DNA of 64,000 bases from Paraburkholderia graminis C4D1M (GCF_000172415.1 NZ_ABLD01000008.1:124001-188000), one strand, 5' to 3'; positions 16,980 through 26,472 are shown, counted from the stretch's first letter. Program-made: numbers and translations. The notes: generated by a model not told the origin, from the sequence alone.

Positions 16980-18230
16980 ATGTCGACCACCAGTAGCAAA
17001 CGCTTCACGCCCGCGTTCAATCACACGACGCTCGTCATTCTCGCCGCCGCGCTTGTTCTCAGCGCGGCAATGGGCATCCGGCAAACGTTCGGGCTCTTCA
17101 TCGGGCCTTTTTCGTTCGATCGAGGCTTGCCCGTCACGCTGATCGCATTCGCGATCGCACTGCACAATCTCGTGTGGGGCTTCGCGCAACCGTTCGCGGG
17201 CGCGGCCGCAGATCGCTATGGTTCCGCGCCGGTGGTCGCATTCGGCGCGACGACTTTTGCAGCGGGCCTGGGACTCGCGGCCGCTACGCCGAGCGGCCCG
17301 TTGCTGATCGTCGGCATGGGTCTGCTGGTCGGCATTGGCGTGAGTTGCACCACGTTCGGCGTGGTGCTGCCGGCGGTCGGCCGCGTTGCGTCGCCCGAAA
17401 AACGCAGCATGGCGATGGGTCTTGTCAGCGCAGGCGGCTCTGTCGGGCAAGTATTGATGGTGCCGCTGGTGCAAGGTATCCGGCTTCATGCCGGCATCGC
17501 GACGTCGCTCTTCGTGCTCGCTTTCGTGATGCTGATGGTCGCCCCGCTCGGCATCGTATTGGACCGTCGCGCGCCTATAGGAGCACCGCGGCATGAACCT
17601 CCCGCTGCGCCGTTACGCGATACGCTCGCACAAGCCGCGCGACATCGCGGCTACCGGCTGCTCACGCTCGGCTTCTTTACCTGCGGATTCCAGCTCGCAT
17701 TTATCGCCACACACTTGCCTGGCTATCTGTCGCTGTGCCATATGCCGATCGGACTCGGCGCAACCGCACTCGCGCTGATCGGTCTGTTCAATATGGTCGG
17801 CAGTTGGGGTTGTGGCTGGCTTGGTGGCCGCTTCCGGCAGCATCACGTGCTTGGCTGGCTCTATCTGATTCGCAGCGCGACGATCGGCGCATTCTTCCTG
17901 CTGCCGAAAAGTGCCGTCAGCGTGGTGCTATTCGCAGCGGTAATGGGCCTCACATGGCTCGGTACGGTTCCGCTGACGAGCGGACTCGTCGCGAAAGTAT
18001 TCGGCACGCGGCATCTTGGCAGCCTGTTCGGCGTGTGCTTTCTGAGCCATCAGATCGGTTCGTTTCTCGGCGCGTGGCTAGGCGGCGTCGTATTCGATCT
18101 GACGGGCTCGTATTCGCTGCTGTGGCAAGCGACGGTGGCGAGCGGACTTATCGCCGCGTTGCTGCACTTTCCCATTGACGATACCGCACTGCCCACGCCC
18201 GCCCTCCGTTCCGAACCGGCGAGCGCATAA
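16980..18230 (+). CDS. MFS transporter
   Basis: A 416-residue transporter with 12 predicted helices. The first half contains the usual MFS loop signature (GAAADRYGSAPVVAFG, motif A variant) and a Gly-rich fifth helix (GLVSAGGSVGQVLMVPL), as in the oxalate/formate-antiporter-like group. The substrate cannot be assigned. GGAGATCAGGAC precedes the ATG. It converges with the AhpD-like gene and stands alone. Confidence 0.88.
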   Translation: MSTTSSKRFTPAFNHTTLVILAAALVLSAAMGIRQTFGLFIGPFSFDRGLPVTLIAFAIALHNLVWGFAQPFAGAAADRYGSAPVVAFGATTFAAGLGLAAATPSGPLLIVGMGLLVGIGVSCTTFGVVLPAVGRVASPEKRSMAMGLVSAGGSVGQVLMVPLVQGIRLHAGIATSLFVLAFVMLMVAPLGIVLDRRAPIGAPRHEPPAAPLRDTLAQAARHRGYRLLTLGFFTCGFQLAFIATHLPGYLSLCHMPIGLGATALALIGLFNMVGSWGCGWLGGRFRQHHVLGWLYLIRSATIGAFFLLPKSAVSVVLFAAVMGLTWLGTVPLTSGLVAKVFGTRHLGSLFGVCFLSHQIGSFLGAWLGGVVFDLTGSYSLLWQATVASGLIAALLHFPIDDTALPTPALRSEPASA

Positions 18231-18251
18231 ACGGCATAGCGCAGAATAAGC

Positions 18252-18857
18252 CTATTTTGAAGCAGTATTCGATGCGGCTTTCGGCACGCGGCCCATCAAA
18301 TAGAACTCGTCGTTGGGACGCATCGAAATGACATTGGCCATGCGATTCGACAAGCCGAAAAATGCCGTGATCGCAGCAATGTCCCAGATGTCTTCGTCGG
18401 AGAAGCCGTGTTCGCGCAGAAGCTCGAAGTCGGCTTCATCGACGCTGCCCGATTCGCGGCACACCTTCAATGCAAAGTCGAGCATGGCGTTTTGCCGCGC
18501 GGTAATGTCCGCCTTGCGATGATTGACGGCAAGCTGGTCCGCGAGCAAGGGCGCCTTTTCGTAGATGCGCACGATCGCGCCATGCGCGACCACGCAATAC
18601 AGGCAATTGTTCACCGCGCTCGTGGCCACCACGATCATTTCGCGCTCGCCTTTGGTGAGGCCGCCTTCCTTCAGCATTAACGCGTCGTGGTACGCAAAGA
18701 ACGCGCGAAACTCATCCGGCCGATGCGCGAGCGTCAGAAATACATTCGGCACGAAACCGGCTTTCTGCTGCACTTCGAGAATGCGCGCACGGATGTCGTC
18801 GGGCCATTCGCCGGGATCGGGCACGGGGTAGCGGCTGATCGGCTGAAGCGTTGTCAT
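18252..18857 (-). CDS. Peroxidase-related / AhpD-like carboxymuconolactone decarboxylase family enzyme
   Basis: A 201-residue protein of the AhpD/CMD fold. The active-site segment is LTKGEREMIVVATSAVNNCLYCVVAHG, carrying the CxxC and the downstream His of the alkylhydroperoxidase core (around residues 85-95). Known relatives of this length are called peroxidase-related enzymes with peroxide-reducing redox chemistry. It is divergent from a LysR gene with a 163-bp spacer, suggesting control by that regulator. AGGAGA precedes the ATG. Confidence 0.88.
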   Translation of the reverse strand: MTTLQPISRYPVPDPGEWPDDIRARILEVQQKAGFVPNVFLTLAHRPDEFRAFFAYHDALMLKEGGLTKGEREMIVVATSAVNNCLYCVVAHGAIVRIYEKAPLLADQLAVNHRKADITARQNAMLDFALKVCRESGSVDEADFELLREHGFSDEDIWDIAAITAFFGLSNRMANVISMRPNDEFYLMGRVPKAASNTASK

Positions 18858-18889
18858 GCTGTGTCTCCTTTATCGCGCTATATGTAATG

Positions 18890-18949
18890 ACGATTGTAGC
18901 GCTCGCGTCCATTTGCCGGGCACGGTGCACTTATGCTCGGCACAATCGT
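18890..18949. promoter_or_regulatory. Inverted repeat in the AhpD-like/LysR divergent promoter
   Basis: ACGATTGT (18890-18897) and ACAATCGT (18942-18949) form a perfect 8-bp inverted repeat 44 bp apart, between divergent genes of an LTTR and its likely target. Spaced sites of this sort suit LTTR tetramers; chance cannot be excluded. Confidence 0.4.
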
Positions 18950-19020
18950 ATTGCCGCTCTTCCAGAACTCGCGGCAATCCGGTATTTTGCATCGATTCAA
19001 CTCGATGAGCATGCGCGTTC

Positions 19021-19986
19021 ATGGACCGTCTTGAAGCAATGTCGATTCTGGTGGCCGCGGCGGAAAGCGGCAGCTTCTCCGCTGCCAGCCGCAAGCTGCG
19101 CATGCCGCTGCCCACGGTAAGCCGCAAAGTCGCGGAGCTGGAGGCGCATCTCAACGCGCGTCTTCTCGTTCGATCGACACGCAAGCTCACGCTCACCGAC
19201 GCGGGCGTCGCCTATCTCGCGGCCTGCAAGCAGATTCTCGAGCAGGTGAGCGAGGCCGAGAGTGCCGCTGCGGGCGAGTACAGCGCGCCGCGCGGAGAAC
19301 TCGTGGTGACAGCGCCTGTCGTCTTCGGACGGTTGCATATGCTGCCCGTCGTCAGCGACTTTCTCGCGGCGTTTGCGGAGATAACCGTGCGGCTCGTGCT
19401 CGCGGATCGCAACCTGCATCTGCTGGACGAGCATATCGACGTCGCGCTGCGCATCGGCAAGCTGCCCGATAGCAGCATGGTCGCGACGCAGGTGGGCACC
19501 GTGGGCCGCGTCGTGTGCGCAAGTCCGCAGTACCTTGCGCAAGCCGGCGAGCCGCAAACGCCTGCCGATCTGGCGCGCTTCTCATGCATCGTTTCGGACG
19601 CGTTGCCTTCGAGTTACGTGTGGGAGTTTGGCGGACACCAGGCCCCGCAGCAGACCGTGCCGATTCGTGCACGGCTGTCGGTCAATACGGTTGAAGCGGC
19701 GATCGATGCGGCCATCGCCGGCGTCGGTCTGACAAACGTGCTGTCGTATCAGGCAGCAAGCGCGGTCAGTGAAGGAAAACTGAAACTGGTGCTGCGCGAG
19801 TTCGAACCCGAGCCGATACCGGTGAGCGTCATGCATGCGGGACAAGGGAAATTGCCGCTGAAAACGCGTAGTTTTATCGATTTCATCGTGCCGCGTCTGC
19901 GCGCGGCGTTGGCTCGCGATAAGGAAATGCTGGGTGCAAAAGATCCCGCGCGCGGCAAGCATCGACGCGCGTCGCCGGGTCGATAA
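19021..19986 (+). CDS. LysR-type regulator, CrgA/DmlR-like
   Basis: A 321-residue LTTR: HTH at residues 1-60 (MDRLEAMSILVAAAESGSFS, LRMPLPTVSRKVAELEAHL, LLVRSTRKLTLTDAG), then the substrate-binding domain with RNLHLLDEHIDVALRIG, a hallmark of the CrgA/DmlR branch. It is divergent from the AhpD-like gene, its probable target. The C-terminal 25 residues are a basic tail of no known function. The ATG at 19021 gives the normal family N-terminus. Confidence 0.9.
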   Translation: MDRLEAMSILVAAAESGSFSAASRKLRMPLPTVSRKVAELEAHLNARLLVRSTRKLTLTDAGVAYLAACKQILEQVSEAESAAAGEYSAPRGELVVTAPVVFGRLHMLPVVSDFLAAFAEITVRLVLADRNLHLLDEHIDVALRIGKLPDSSMVATQVGTVGRVVCASPQYLAQAGEPQTPADLARFSCIVSDALPSSYVWEFGGHQAPQQTVPIRARLSVNTVEAAIDAAIAGVGLTNVLSYQAASAVSEGKLKLVLREFEPEPIPVSVMHAGQGKLPLKTRSFIDFIVPRLRAALARDKEMLGAKDPARGKHRRASPGR

Positions 19987-19999
19987 CGCGTTCGCGCAA

Positions 20000-20986
20000 T
20001 CAGCGCATGCGCAACACCGCCGCGCCGCTTAGTCTGCCGTCGCGCAGATCGTTGAGTGCCCGGTTTGCATCCGCGAGCGCATAAGGCGTGGTTTCGATTT
20101 GCAACGGCATTCGCGCCGCGAGTTGCATGAAGGCATGACCGTCGGCGCGCGTGAGGTTGGCAACCGAACACACGCGCCGTTCGCCCCACAACAGATCGTA
20201 TGGGAACGACGGAATGTCGCTCATATGAATGCCGCCGCACACGACAACGCCGCCCTTCGTCACGGCCCTCAATGCAGCGGGCACGAGCGGCCCGGCCGAC
20301 GCGAAGATGAGCGCCGCGTCGAGTCGTTCGGGCGGCGTCTCGTCGCTGCCGCCGGCCCAGTGCACCCCGAGCCGCAACGCGAACTGCTGCGCGGCGGTAT
20401 CGCCCGGACGCGTCAGCGCGAACACCGTGCGGCCCTGGTGCAGCGCCACCTGCGCGACGATATGCGCGGCCGCGCCGAACCCGTAGATGCCGATTGCGCG
20501 CGCATCGCCTGCCATGCTCAGTGTGCGATAGCCGATCAGGCCGGCGCATAGCAGCGGTGCTGCTTCGAGATCGGAATAGCGCTCGGGTAGATGCAGGCAA
20601 TAGCGGGCATCGGCGACCGTGCGCTCCGCGTAACCGCCGTCGATCGTATAGCCGGTGAAGCCCGGCGCGTCGCACAGATTTTCGCGGCCGCTCGTGCAAT
20701 AGCGGCAGTGGCCACAGGTGTGGCCGATCCACGGCACGCCGACGCGATCGCCCACCTGGAACCCGGCGACGTCGTTGCCCAATGCCGCCACCGTTCCCAC
20801 GATCTCATGTCCGGGAATGATGGGCCGCTTCGGATGCGCGAGTTCTCCGTCGACGACATGCAAATCCGTTCGGCACACGCCGCACGCGTGAATGTCGATC
20901 AGCAACTGGCCAGCCGCCGGTTGCGGATCGGACATGTCGCGCTCATGCAGCACCGCAGCGCTTCCGTCGAACACCATTGCGCGCAT
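20000..20986 (-). CDS. Zinc-dependent alcohol dehydrogenase (MDR family)
   Basis: A 328-residue medium-chain dehydrogenase. The catalytic zinc site is seen in ACGVCRTDLHVVDGEL and PGHEIVG, the structural zinc site in the four Cys of CGHCRYCTSGRENLC, and the nucleotide-binding turn in GIYGFGAAAHIVAQVA. It is shorter than typical 340-350 residue ADHs and resembles the subgroup often annotated AdhA/AdhP-like. The ATG at 20986 is used because the 24 upstream codons of the open frame have no similarity to the family. It follows the LysR gene convergently; the substrate is unknown. Confidence 0.9.
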   Translation of the reverse strand: MRAMVFDGSAAVLHERDMSDPQPAAGQLLIDIHACGVCRTDLHVVDGELAHPKRPIIPGHEIVGTVAALGNDVAGFQVGDRVGVPWIGHTCGHCRYCTSGRENLCDAPGFTGYTIDGGYAERTVADARYCLHLPERYSDLEAAPLLCAGLIGYRTLSMAGDARAIGIYGFGAAAHIVAQVALHQGRTVFALTRPGDTAAQQFALRLGVHWAGGSDETPPERLDAALIFASAGPLVPAALRAVTKGGVVVCGGIHMSDIPSFPYDLLWGERRVCSVANLTRADGHAFMQLAARMPLQIETTPYALADANRALNDLRDGRLSGAAVLRMR

Positions 20987-21079
20987 GTCATTCCTTCGTG
21001 CGTGGCGATGGCGTGGAGCCGCTCCATGTACTCGCCGTTTGCCGCGCGATGACGCCAACCAAACGCCGGCTTTGCAAGC

Positions 21080-21265
21080 TTACTGGCTCGCCGCGGATGC
21101 GCCTCCCATCGGCGGCGCGACGCTATTGCTCGTGGCAGCCGGCCCGCTCATGCCGGCCGTTCCCGCCGTATCGTTCGAGCCGGAGCGTTTGCATCCGAAC
21201 GTGCCGCCTGCCAGCGCCGCGATCAATACCGCGACCATTGCCTTGCCTAGAACTCGTTCCATCAT
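21080..21265 (-). CDS. Small putative lipoprotein or secreted peptide
   Basis: 61 residues. The N-terminus MMERVLGKAMVAVLIAALAG followed by GTFGCKRS resembles a lipoprotein signal with Cys near residue 25, although the residues before Cys are a poor lipobox. The rest is low-complexity Gly/Ala/Ser/Met. GGAGAGG lies immediately upstream of the ATG pair. It precedes the alcohol dehydrogenase gene on the same strand. Function unknown. Confidence 0.55.
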   Translation of the reverse strand: MMERVLGKAMVAVLIAALAGGTFGCKRSGSNDTAGTAGMSGPAATSNSVAPPMGGASAASQ

Positions 21266-21672
21266 CCTCTCCTCACGGGTCGTGAGCGTCGGGCATCGCG
21301 CTTCTCGCCGTCGGCGACGCGCGATCGCTTCGACAAATCGTGCGGACGCCGGCGATTGATTGCCTCACAGAGCGCCTTGAAACAGGACGCATGATCGACA
21401 TGCCGACGCGACACGGCTTCGCAATATGCGACCGCCTTCTGTCCCTGTACAAGTTGCAATCCTGTGTAAAAAGCGCAACCCGTATGCGGCGTGCGCTCGC
21501 GTCGGTTATTGCGTCCGCGAACGCGCAGTCCACTGCATCCTCGCGTACATGGTTCGATGTTTGCGAGTTCGCATTGCAGAGTAAGGACGGCAACGCATAA
21601 TCGGAACCCATGCATGAGTTGCGCCCGCTTTGACGACGCCGCCCTACGAACCCACACTATGCGAGGTCAGTC
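21266..21672. other. Intergenic region without a supported gene
   Basis: 407 bp between the small lipoprotein gene (leftward) and a 126-residue hypothetical gene (rightward). Open frames here show no plausible start or composition. Nothing recognisable was found, though it must include the divergent promoters. Confidence 0.4.
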
Positions 21673-22053
21673 ATGCGCGAAACGGACCGACAGCAGCGGA
21701 TCGAGGAAATAGAACTGGCGCTCGCGAGCGCCTTTGAATCGCCGAAATCGCCGAGTGTCATTACCTACGATGAAGGCGCCACGTTTTACATGCAGTTGGC
21801 GTGGGTTCTGCAATCGCACGGCGATACATCGCTCGATACGCGTTGCGCCGCGACGCTCCGGTTTTCTCAGGCGCAGATAAACCGGTATGCAGCGATGGAC
21901 ACCATCAAGCGCAGGACGATTCAGGAGCGGCTCAAAGCGACTGTACAGACGCGTTTTGCGGAATTGAAAAGCTCGTCCCCGAACCAGAACGAGTGTGCGC
22001 TTGAAGTGAATGTGGATGACAGTCTGTTCGACGTGCCGGAAGAACCTGTTTAA
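21673..22053 (+). CDS. Hypothetical protein
   Basis: A 126-residue acidic soluble protein beginning MRETDRQQRIEEIELALASA. It is predicted mainly helical, with a closing DDSLFDVPEEPV. No family was recognised. GAGGTCAG precedes the ATG and codon use matches its neighbours, which supports a real gene. It converges with the TetR gene. Confidence 0.65.
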   Translation: MRETDRQQRIEEIELALASAFESPKSPSVITYDEGATFYMQLAWVLQSHGDTSLDTRCAATLRFSQAQINRYAAMDTIKRRTIQERLKATVQTRFAELKSSSPNQNECALEVNVDDSLFDVPEEPV

Positions 22054-22099
22054 TCGCGCGGCAGTTGAATGCGTTGTTGCGCGATAAAACGCTCGCCGC

Positions 22100-22714
22100 T
22101 TACGCGTAGCGCGCGAGAAACATATCCGCCGCGGATTCGGCGATTGTCTGCTGCTCGGTCTCGCTGAGCGGCGGCTGTCCCATCGTCACTTGCGGCCAGA
22201 ACGCAAACGCCTTGACGAGCCCTTGCAACTGATGCGAGGCAAACACAGGGTCTGCAATTCGCAGACGCTGGTCGGCTGCGGCCGCGCGTATCCACACGGT
22301 CAGATCTTCCTCGCGTTCGCCGAGACGCGCGACCATATCGCGCGCGCGTTCGGGCGAATGAATGCCCGCGGCGATCGCAACGCGCGCGAGCGCGAGGAAC
22401 GCTTCGTCGTTGATAAGCCGCAGTTTGCGCACTAAAAGTTCGATTAGTTGCTCGCGCAACGGGACGCTCGCCCGATACGCGAGTGTCTCGCCGGCGTGAC
22501 TCGCGTCCCACAACTGCCGCAGTATTTCGGCGAAGAGCGCTTCCTTGCTGGGGAAATGGTTGTACACCGTGCGCTTCGATACATTCGCGCGCGCGGCGAT
22601 GCGGTCCATGCTGGTGGCGTCGAAACCGGCTGCCAGAAATTCCTCGATTGCCGCGTTAATGACGGCGACACGCTTGCGGTCGGTGAGGCGTTGGTGAGTG
22701 ACTGTGGGGTCCAT
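22100..22714 (-). CDS. TetR/AcrR-family repressor
   Basis: A 204-residue regulator. The HTH is at residues 15-60 (VINAAIEEFLAAGFDATSMD, IAARANVSKRTVYNHFPSKEALF), then a helical ligand domain of the AefR-like type (LARVAIAAGIHSPERARDM). It is divergent from the metallo-beta-lactamase-fold gene, and two palindromic operators lie in the 83-bp gap, so it very likely represses that gene and itself. The ligand is unknown. Confidence 0.92.
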   Translation of the reverse strand: MDPTVTHQRLTDRKRVAVINAAIEEFLAAGFDATSMDRIAARANVSKRTVYNHFPSKEALFAEILRQLWDASHAGETLAYRASVPLREQLIELLVRKLRLINDEAFLALARVAIAAGIHSPERARDMVARLGEREEDLTVWIRAAAADQRLRIADPVFASHQLQGLVKAFAFWPQVTMGQPPLSETEQQTIAESAADMFLARYA

Positions 22715-22724
22715 CCGGAAATTT

Positions 22725-22778
22725 TACACTGTGCAGTTTACTTTTCGAGATTATAAAGTACACTGCTCAGTCTACTTT
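22725..22778. promoter_or_regulatory. Two TetR operator copies in the divergent promoter
   Basis: Two near-identical 20-bp copies start TACACTG at 22725 and 22759, 34 bp apart. Each has an ACTG-nn-CAGT core; the second extends to a palindrome AAGTA-n-ACTG-nn-CAGT-n-TACTT (22756-22777). Position, symmetry and duplication fit TetR-dimer sites controlling both genes. Confidence 0.75.
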
Positions 22779-22797
22779 CCAACTCGGGACGCCACAC

Positions 22798-23949
22798 ATG
22801 ACATCGCTCCTCGACTCCATCAGCCGGACTTTGGGTTTCGCTGCCGCGAGGCGCGGACGCGAGTTGTCCGCGCTGTCGGCGCAGCATGACGGCGAGCGCT
22901 TTCGCAACGTGAAGCCGCGTCCTGTCGAAGGATTCGGCAAGACCTTGCGCATTGCGTGGAATGTGCTGCTCAACAAGCCGTCGGGCACGGTGCCGCTGGC
23001 CACCTTGCCGGTCGACAGATTGACGCGCGAGGATCTCGATGCGGCGCCGGATAGAAGCCTTTACCGGCTCGGACATTCGACCGTGCTGCTCAAGTTGCGC
23101 GGCGAGTTCTGGTTGACCGATCCGGTGTTCGCAGAACGCGCTTCACCATTTCGGCGCTTCGGTCCCAAACGTTTTCATGCGCCGCCTATTGCGCTCGAAG
23201 ATCTGCCGCCGCTTGCCGGCGTGATTCTTTCGCACGACCACTACGATCATCTGGACCACGAAACAGTGCTCGCGCTTGCCGCTACGACAAAGCTCTTTGT
23301 CACGCCGCTCGGCGTCGGCGACCGGCTTATCGAATGGGGTATCGACGCGGGCAAGGTGCGTCAACTGGACTGGTGGCAAAGCGTGGAGATCGACGGGATC
23401 GCATTCACCGCAACGCCTGGCCAGCATTTCTCGGGGCGCAGCCTGTTCGACGGCAACAGCACGCTGTGGGCGTCGTGGGTTATCGTCGATAACGATTTGC
23501 GCGTGTTCTTTAGCGGCGACACGGGCTACTTCGACGGCTTCAGGACTATCGGCGAACGCCTCGGTCCGTTCGACATCGCGCTCGTCGAAACCGGCGCGTA
23601 CGACGCGCAATGGCCGTACGTCCACATGCAGCCGGAAGAGACGGTACAGGCACACGTCGATTTGCGTGGCCGCTGGCTTGTGCCCATTCACAACGGCACG
23701 TTCGATCTCGCGATGCACCGGTGGTACGACCCGTTCGAGCGCGTGCTGGGTCTCGCCGCTGCGCGCGGCGTCGCGCTTTCCACACCTCGCATGGGCGAGC
23801 GGCTCGACCTCACAGCGCCGCATCGTGGCGAGCGTTGGTGGCGTAACGCAATGGAAGTCGCCGAAGCGCCGCAAACGTCGCGGGGCCTGTTCGCGCGTCT
23901 GTTCTCGTGCAACAACGCACGGCGCGCGGAACCAGGCAGCAGCGCATAA
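22798..23949 (+). CDS. MBL-fold metallo-hydrolase (NAPE-PLD/UlaG-like)
   Basis: A 383-residue protein. The metal site LSHDHYDHLDHETV (HxHxDH, around residue 145), FSGDTGYFDGF and WLVPIHNGTFDLAMHRWYDP mark the beta-lactamase-like superfamily branch that contains N-acyl-phosphatidylethanolamine phospholipase D and lactonase-type enzymes. The first ~65 residues form a basic N-terminal extension without a signal peptide. It is governed by the divergent TetR gene through two operators. The substrate is not known; a phosphodiester lipid or lactone is plausible. Confidence 0.88.
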   Translation: MTSLLDSISRTLGFAAARRGRELSALSAQHDGERFRNVKPRPVEGFGKTLRIAWNVLLNKPSGTVPLATLPVDRLTREDLDAAPDRSLYRLGHSTVLLKLRGEFWLTDPVFAERASPFRRFGPKRFHAPPIALEDLPPLAGVILSHDHYDHLDHETVLALAATTKLFVTPLGVGDRLIEWGIDAGKVRQLDWWQSVEIDGIAFTATPGQHFSGRSLFDGNSTLWASWVIVDNDLRVFFSGDTGYFDGFRTIGERLGPFDIALVETGAYDAQWPYVHMQPEETVQAHVDLRGRWLVPIHNGTFDLAMHRWYDPFERVLGLAAARGVALSTPRMGERLDLTAPHRGERWWRNAMEVAEAPQTSRGLFARLFSCNNARRAEPGSSA

Positions 23950-23969
23950 GGCGGACTGTTTCATCGCAC

Positions 23970-25046
23970 CTAGAAGGTGTGCTGCATTCCAACGCCATAT
24001 GTGCTGCCTGACGGATTCGCCGTGAGTTTGTCGTATGAATAGACGGTATAGACGAACGTGCGTTTCGACAGAATGTACTCGTAAGCAAGGCTCGCCGTGT
24101 TGCGCACGTTGCTGTGATTCAGCGGCGCACTGTGTTTGGTGCGCGCCCACTCGGCGAGTATCACGTTCGACGGCGTGAGCGGCACCGAAACGCCCAGTTC
24201 ATAAGTGTGCGAGCCGGTCTCCACATTGTTATTGCTGGTCATTTGCGCGGCGCCGTAGACCTTCATGAACCTCGCGTCATACGCGGCTCCCGCGAGATAA
24301 AGGTACTGACCGCTTGACGGCGCAACCGCCGCAGTGCGTACGCGTTGCGCGGAAAATACCGCCGTGAGCGGTCCTTTTGCGTAGGTCAAATGCAGGCCGA
24401 TATTGTCGCGCCCCTGGTGCCCCGTCGTGCTGCTTACGCTATAAATCGCGGTGCCCGTGAGCCCACCATAATTTGGCGAAACGTACTCGATTGCGTTTTG
24501 CCAGACCGTATCGCCAATCACCGTGTTGCTATAGCTCGCCGTGTACGACTGCACGATCAACGGCGAAAAAACAACGGAAGAACCGAACGGATTGACGAGT
24601 TGCTGGTTGATATACGTCGGGTTGGTTTGCTCGCCAAACTTGAACGTGCCGTATGCGCCGGTAAGTCCCACATAGGCGTTGCGTGAAAATAGCCCGTCAG
24701 TCGTATTGCGTCCCATCTGCCCGGTATTCGGCCGGAAGAAACTTTCGAGGCTGAAGATCACCGCGTTGCCGCCGCCAATGTCCTCGCGGCCGCGAATGCC
24801 CCAAAACGATGTCGTCATTCCGCCGCCGCCCATCTGCACCGTACTCGAGCGTGTCGTGCTGAGTTTGGAACTGTCGACGTACATGCCGATCAGGCCGTAA
24901 ATCTGCACCGACGATGAAGACACGGACGCCGTGGCTTGTGAAGAATCGGCGTGCGCGGTGCCGCTCGCCGCCATCGAAAGAGCCGTCGCAATGCACGCAG
25001 CGTTCACGTGCAGCATGCGGCGCATGGCATTTGTTTTTGTCCACAT
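23970..25046 (-). CDS. Gram-negative general porin
   Basis: A 358-residue outer-membrane porin of the beta-proteobacterial OmpC-like (porin_4) family: signal peptide ending SGTAHA, first strand SVQIYGLIGMYVD, the conserved FWGIRGREDIGGGNAVIFSL, and a C-terminal GMQHTF with the final Phe needed for BAM recognition. GGAG precedes the ATG. It lies 124 bp behind dctA on the same strand, so it probably completes the ligI-dctA-porin uptake unit. Confidence 0.92.
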   Translation of the reverse strand: MWTKTNAMRRMLHVNAACIATALSMAASGTAHADSSQATASVSSSSVQIYGLIGMYVDSSKLSTTRSSTVQMGGGGMTTSFWGIRGREDIGGGNAVIFSLESFFRPNTGQMGRNTTDGLFSRNAYVGLTGAYGTFKFGEQTNPTYINQQLVNPFGSSVVFSPLIVQSYTASYSNTVIGDTVWQNAIEYVSPNYGGLTGTAIYSVSSTTGHQGRDNIGLHLTYAKGPLTAVFSAQRVRTAAVAPSSGQYLYLAGAAYDARFMKVYGAAQMTSNNNVETGSHTYELGVSVPLTPSNVILAEWARTKHSAPLNHSNVRNTASLAYEYILSKRTFVYTVYSYDKLTANPSGSTYGVGMQHTF

Positions 25047-25170
25047 GAATCATGTCTCCAGACCAGTTTCTATTTTTTGAATGCAAGCGTCCCCTGCTGC
25101 GTGCGCGGATGCACTCGCAGTCATCAGGACACTGCAATGTATTCGGCGGCTAGACCGTCAATTCCTGCGC

Positions 25171-26472
25171 TTAATCCGTGCGTCGGCGCGACATGCCTGC
25201 ATTGAGCTTCGATCGATCGAGCTCGTGTTCCCACGCGGAGACGACGAGCGTCGCGACACCGTTGCCGATCGTGTTCACAATCGCGAGACCTGTACCCATG
25301 AAACGGTGAATGCCGAGAATCAGCACCATGCCGGACACTGGAATGAGCGGGAAAACCAGTAACGTCGAAGTCAGCATCACGAATGCGGCGCCGGCCACGC
25401 CGCTCGCTCCTTTCGACGTCAGCATCGCCACGCCGACCAGCGTCAATTGCTGCATGAGGCTGAGCTCGATGTTGAATGCCTGCGCGATAAAAAGCACGGC
25501 CATCGTCAGATAGATGTTAGTGCCGTCGAGATTGAATGAATAGCCGGCCGGAATGACGAGTCCGACAACCGATTTGGAGCAGCCAAGACGCTCGAGTTTT
25601 TCGAGCATCTGCGGCAGCGCGGCCTCGGAAGAACTCGTGCCCAGCACAATCAGGATCTCTTCGCGGATATAACTCATGAAGCGCAGAATGCTGAAACCGA
25701 GTAGCCGCGAAATCGCGCCGAGCACCACGATCACGAATACGAACAGCGTCGCATAGAAGGCGCCGATCAGTTTCAGCAAAGGCACGACCGCGCCGATCCC
25801 GTACGTGCCGATCGTGAACGCAATCGAGCCAAAAGCGCCGATCGCGGCCACTTTCATGATGATGTGCACGATGCCGAAAAAGGTATGCGCGAAATAGTCG
25901 ATCATTGCGATGAGCGGGCGCCCGCGCTCTCCCGTGGCGGCAAGCGCAGCACCGAACAGCACGGAAATCAGCAGGATTTGCAGTACATTTCCCGACGCAA
26001 AAGCGCCTGTGACGGTGTCGGGAATAATGTGCATCAGGAACTCGACTGTATTCTGCTGATGCGCCGCAGTCGTATAACCGGCGAGAGCTTTCGTGTCGAT
26101 GGTGGCCGGATTCAGGTTAAAACCGCTGCCAGGATGAAAGACATGTCCTGCCACGAGCCCGACCACGAGCGAGAGCGTCGACACGATTTCGAAGTAGAGC
26201 AGCGCCTTGCCGCCTACTCGCCCGACCTTCTTCATGTCGCCCATTCCGGCAATGCCGGTCACGACGGTGCAGAAGATAATCGGCCCGATCACCATCTTGA
26301 TCAGCTTGATGAACGCGTCGCCAAGCGGCTTCATCTTCACCGCAAGCGACGGCGCGAAATGCCCAAGCAGCACGCCAATAACGATCGCGACGAACACATG
26401 AAAGTAAAGCGTACGATAGAACGGCTTCCTTGCGCCGGACGCGGACGAGGTCATGACGGCGCTCTCGCTCAT
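25171..26472 (-). CDS. dctA: C4-dicarboxylate:cation symporter DctA
   Basis: A 433-residue inner-membrane transporter of the DAACS family. Family motifs include LIKMVIGPIIFCTVVTGIAG, the serine-rich loop LGTSSSEAALPQML, GYSFNLDGTNIYLTMA and MLTSKGASGVAGAAFV (the two re-entrant hairpin regions), so the gene looks fully functional. Known substrates are succinate, fumarate and malate. Here it sits between a pyrone-dicarboxylate hydrolase and a porin under a divergent LysR gene, so the real substrate may be a related di- or tricarboxylate (inference). Confidence 0.93.
   Translation of the reverse strand: MSESAVMTSSASGARKPFYRTLYFHVFVAIVIGVLLGHFAPSLAVKMKPLGDAFIKLIKMVIGPIIFCTVVTGIAGMGDMKKVGRVGGKALLYFEIVSTLSLVVGLVAGHVFHPGSGFNLNPATIDTKALAGYTTAAHQQNTVEFLMHIIPDTVTGAFASGNVLQILLISVLFGAALAATGERGRPLIAMIDYFAHTFFGIVHIIMKVAAIGAFGSIAFTIGTYGIGAVVPLLKLIGAFYATLFVFVIVVLGAISRLLGFSILRFMSYIREEILIVLGTSSSEAALPQMLEKLERLGCSKSVVGLVIPAGYSFNLDGTNIYLTMAVLFIAQAFNIELSLMQQLTLVGVAMLTSKGASGVAGAAFVMLTSTLLVFPLIPVSGMVLILGIHRFMGTGLAIVNTIGNGVATLVVSAWEHELDRSKLNAGMSRRRTD

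Noticed and set aside
21262..21657. Minus-strand frame of 131 residues
   Set aside because: Composition is Arg/Cys-rich and unlike neighbours, no ribosome site, and it overlaps the start of the small lipoprotein gene.
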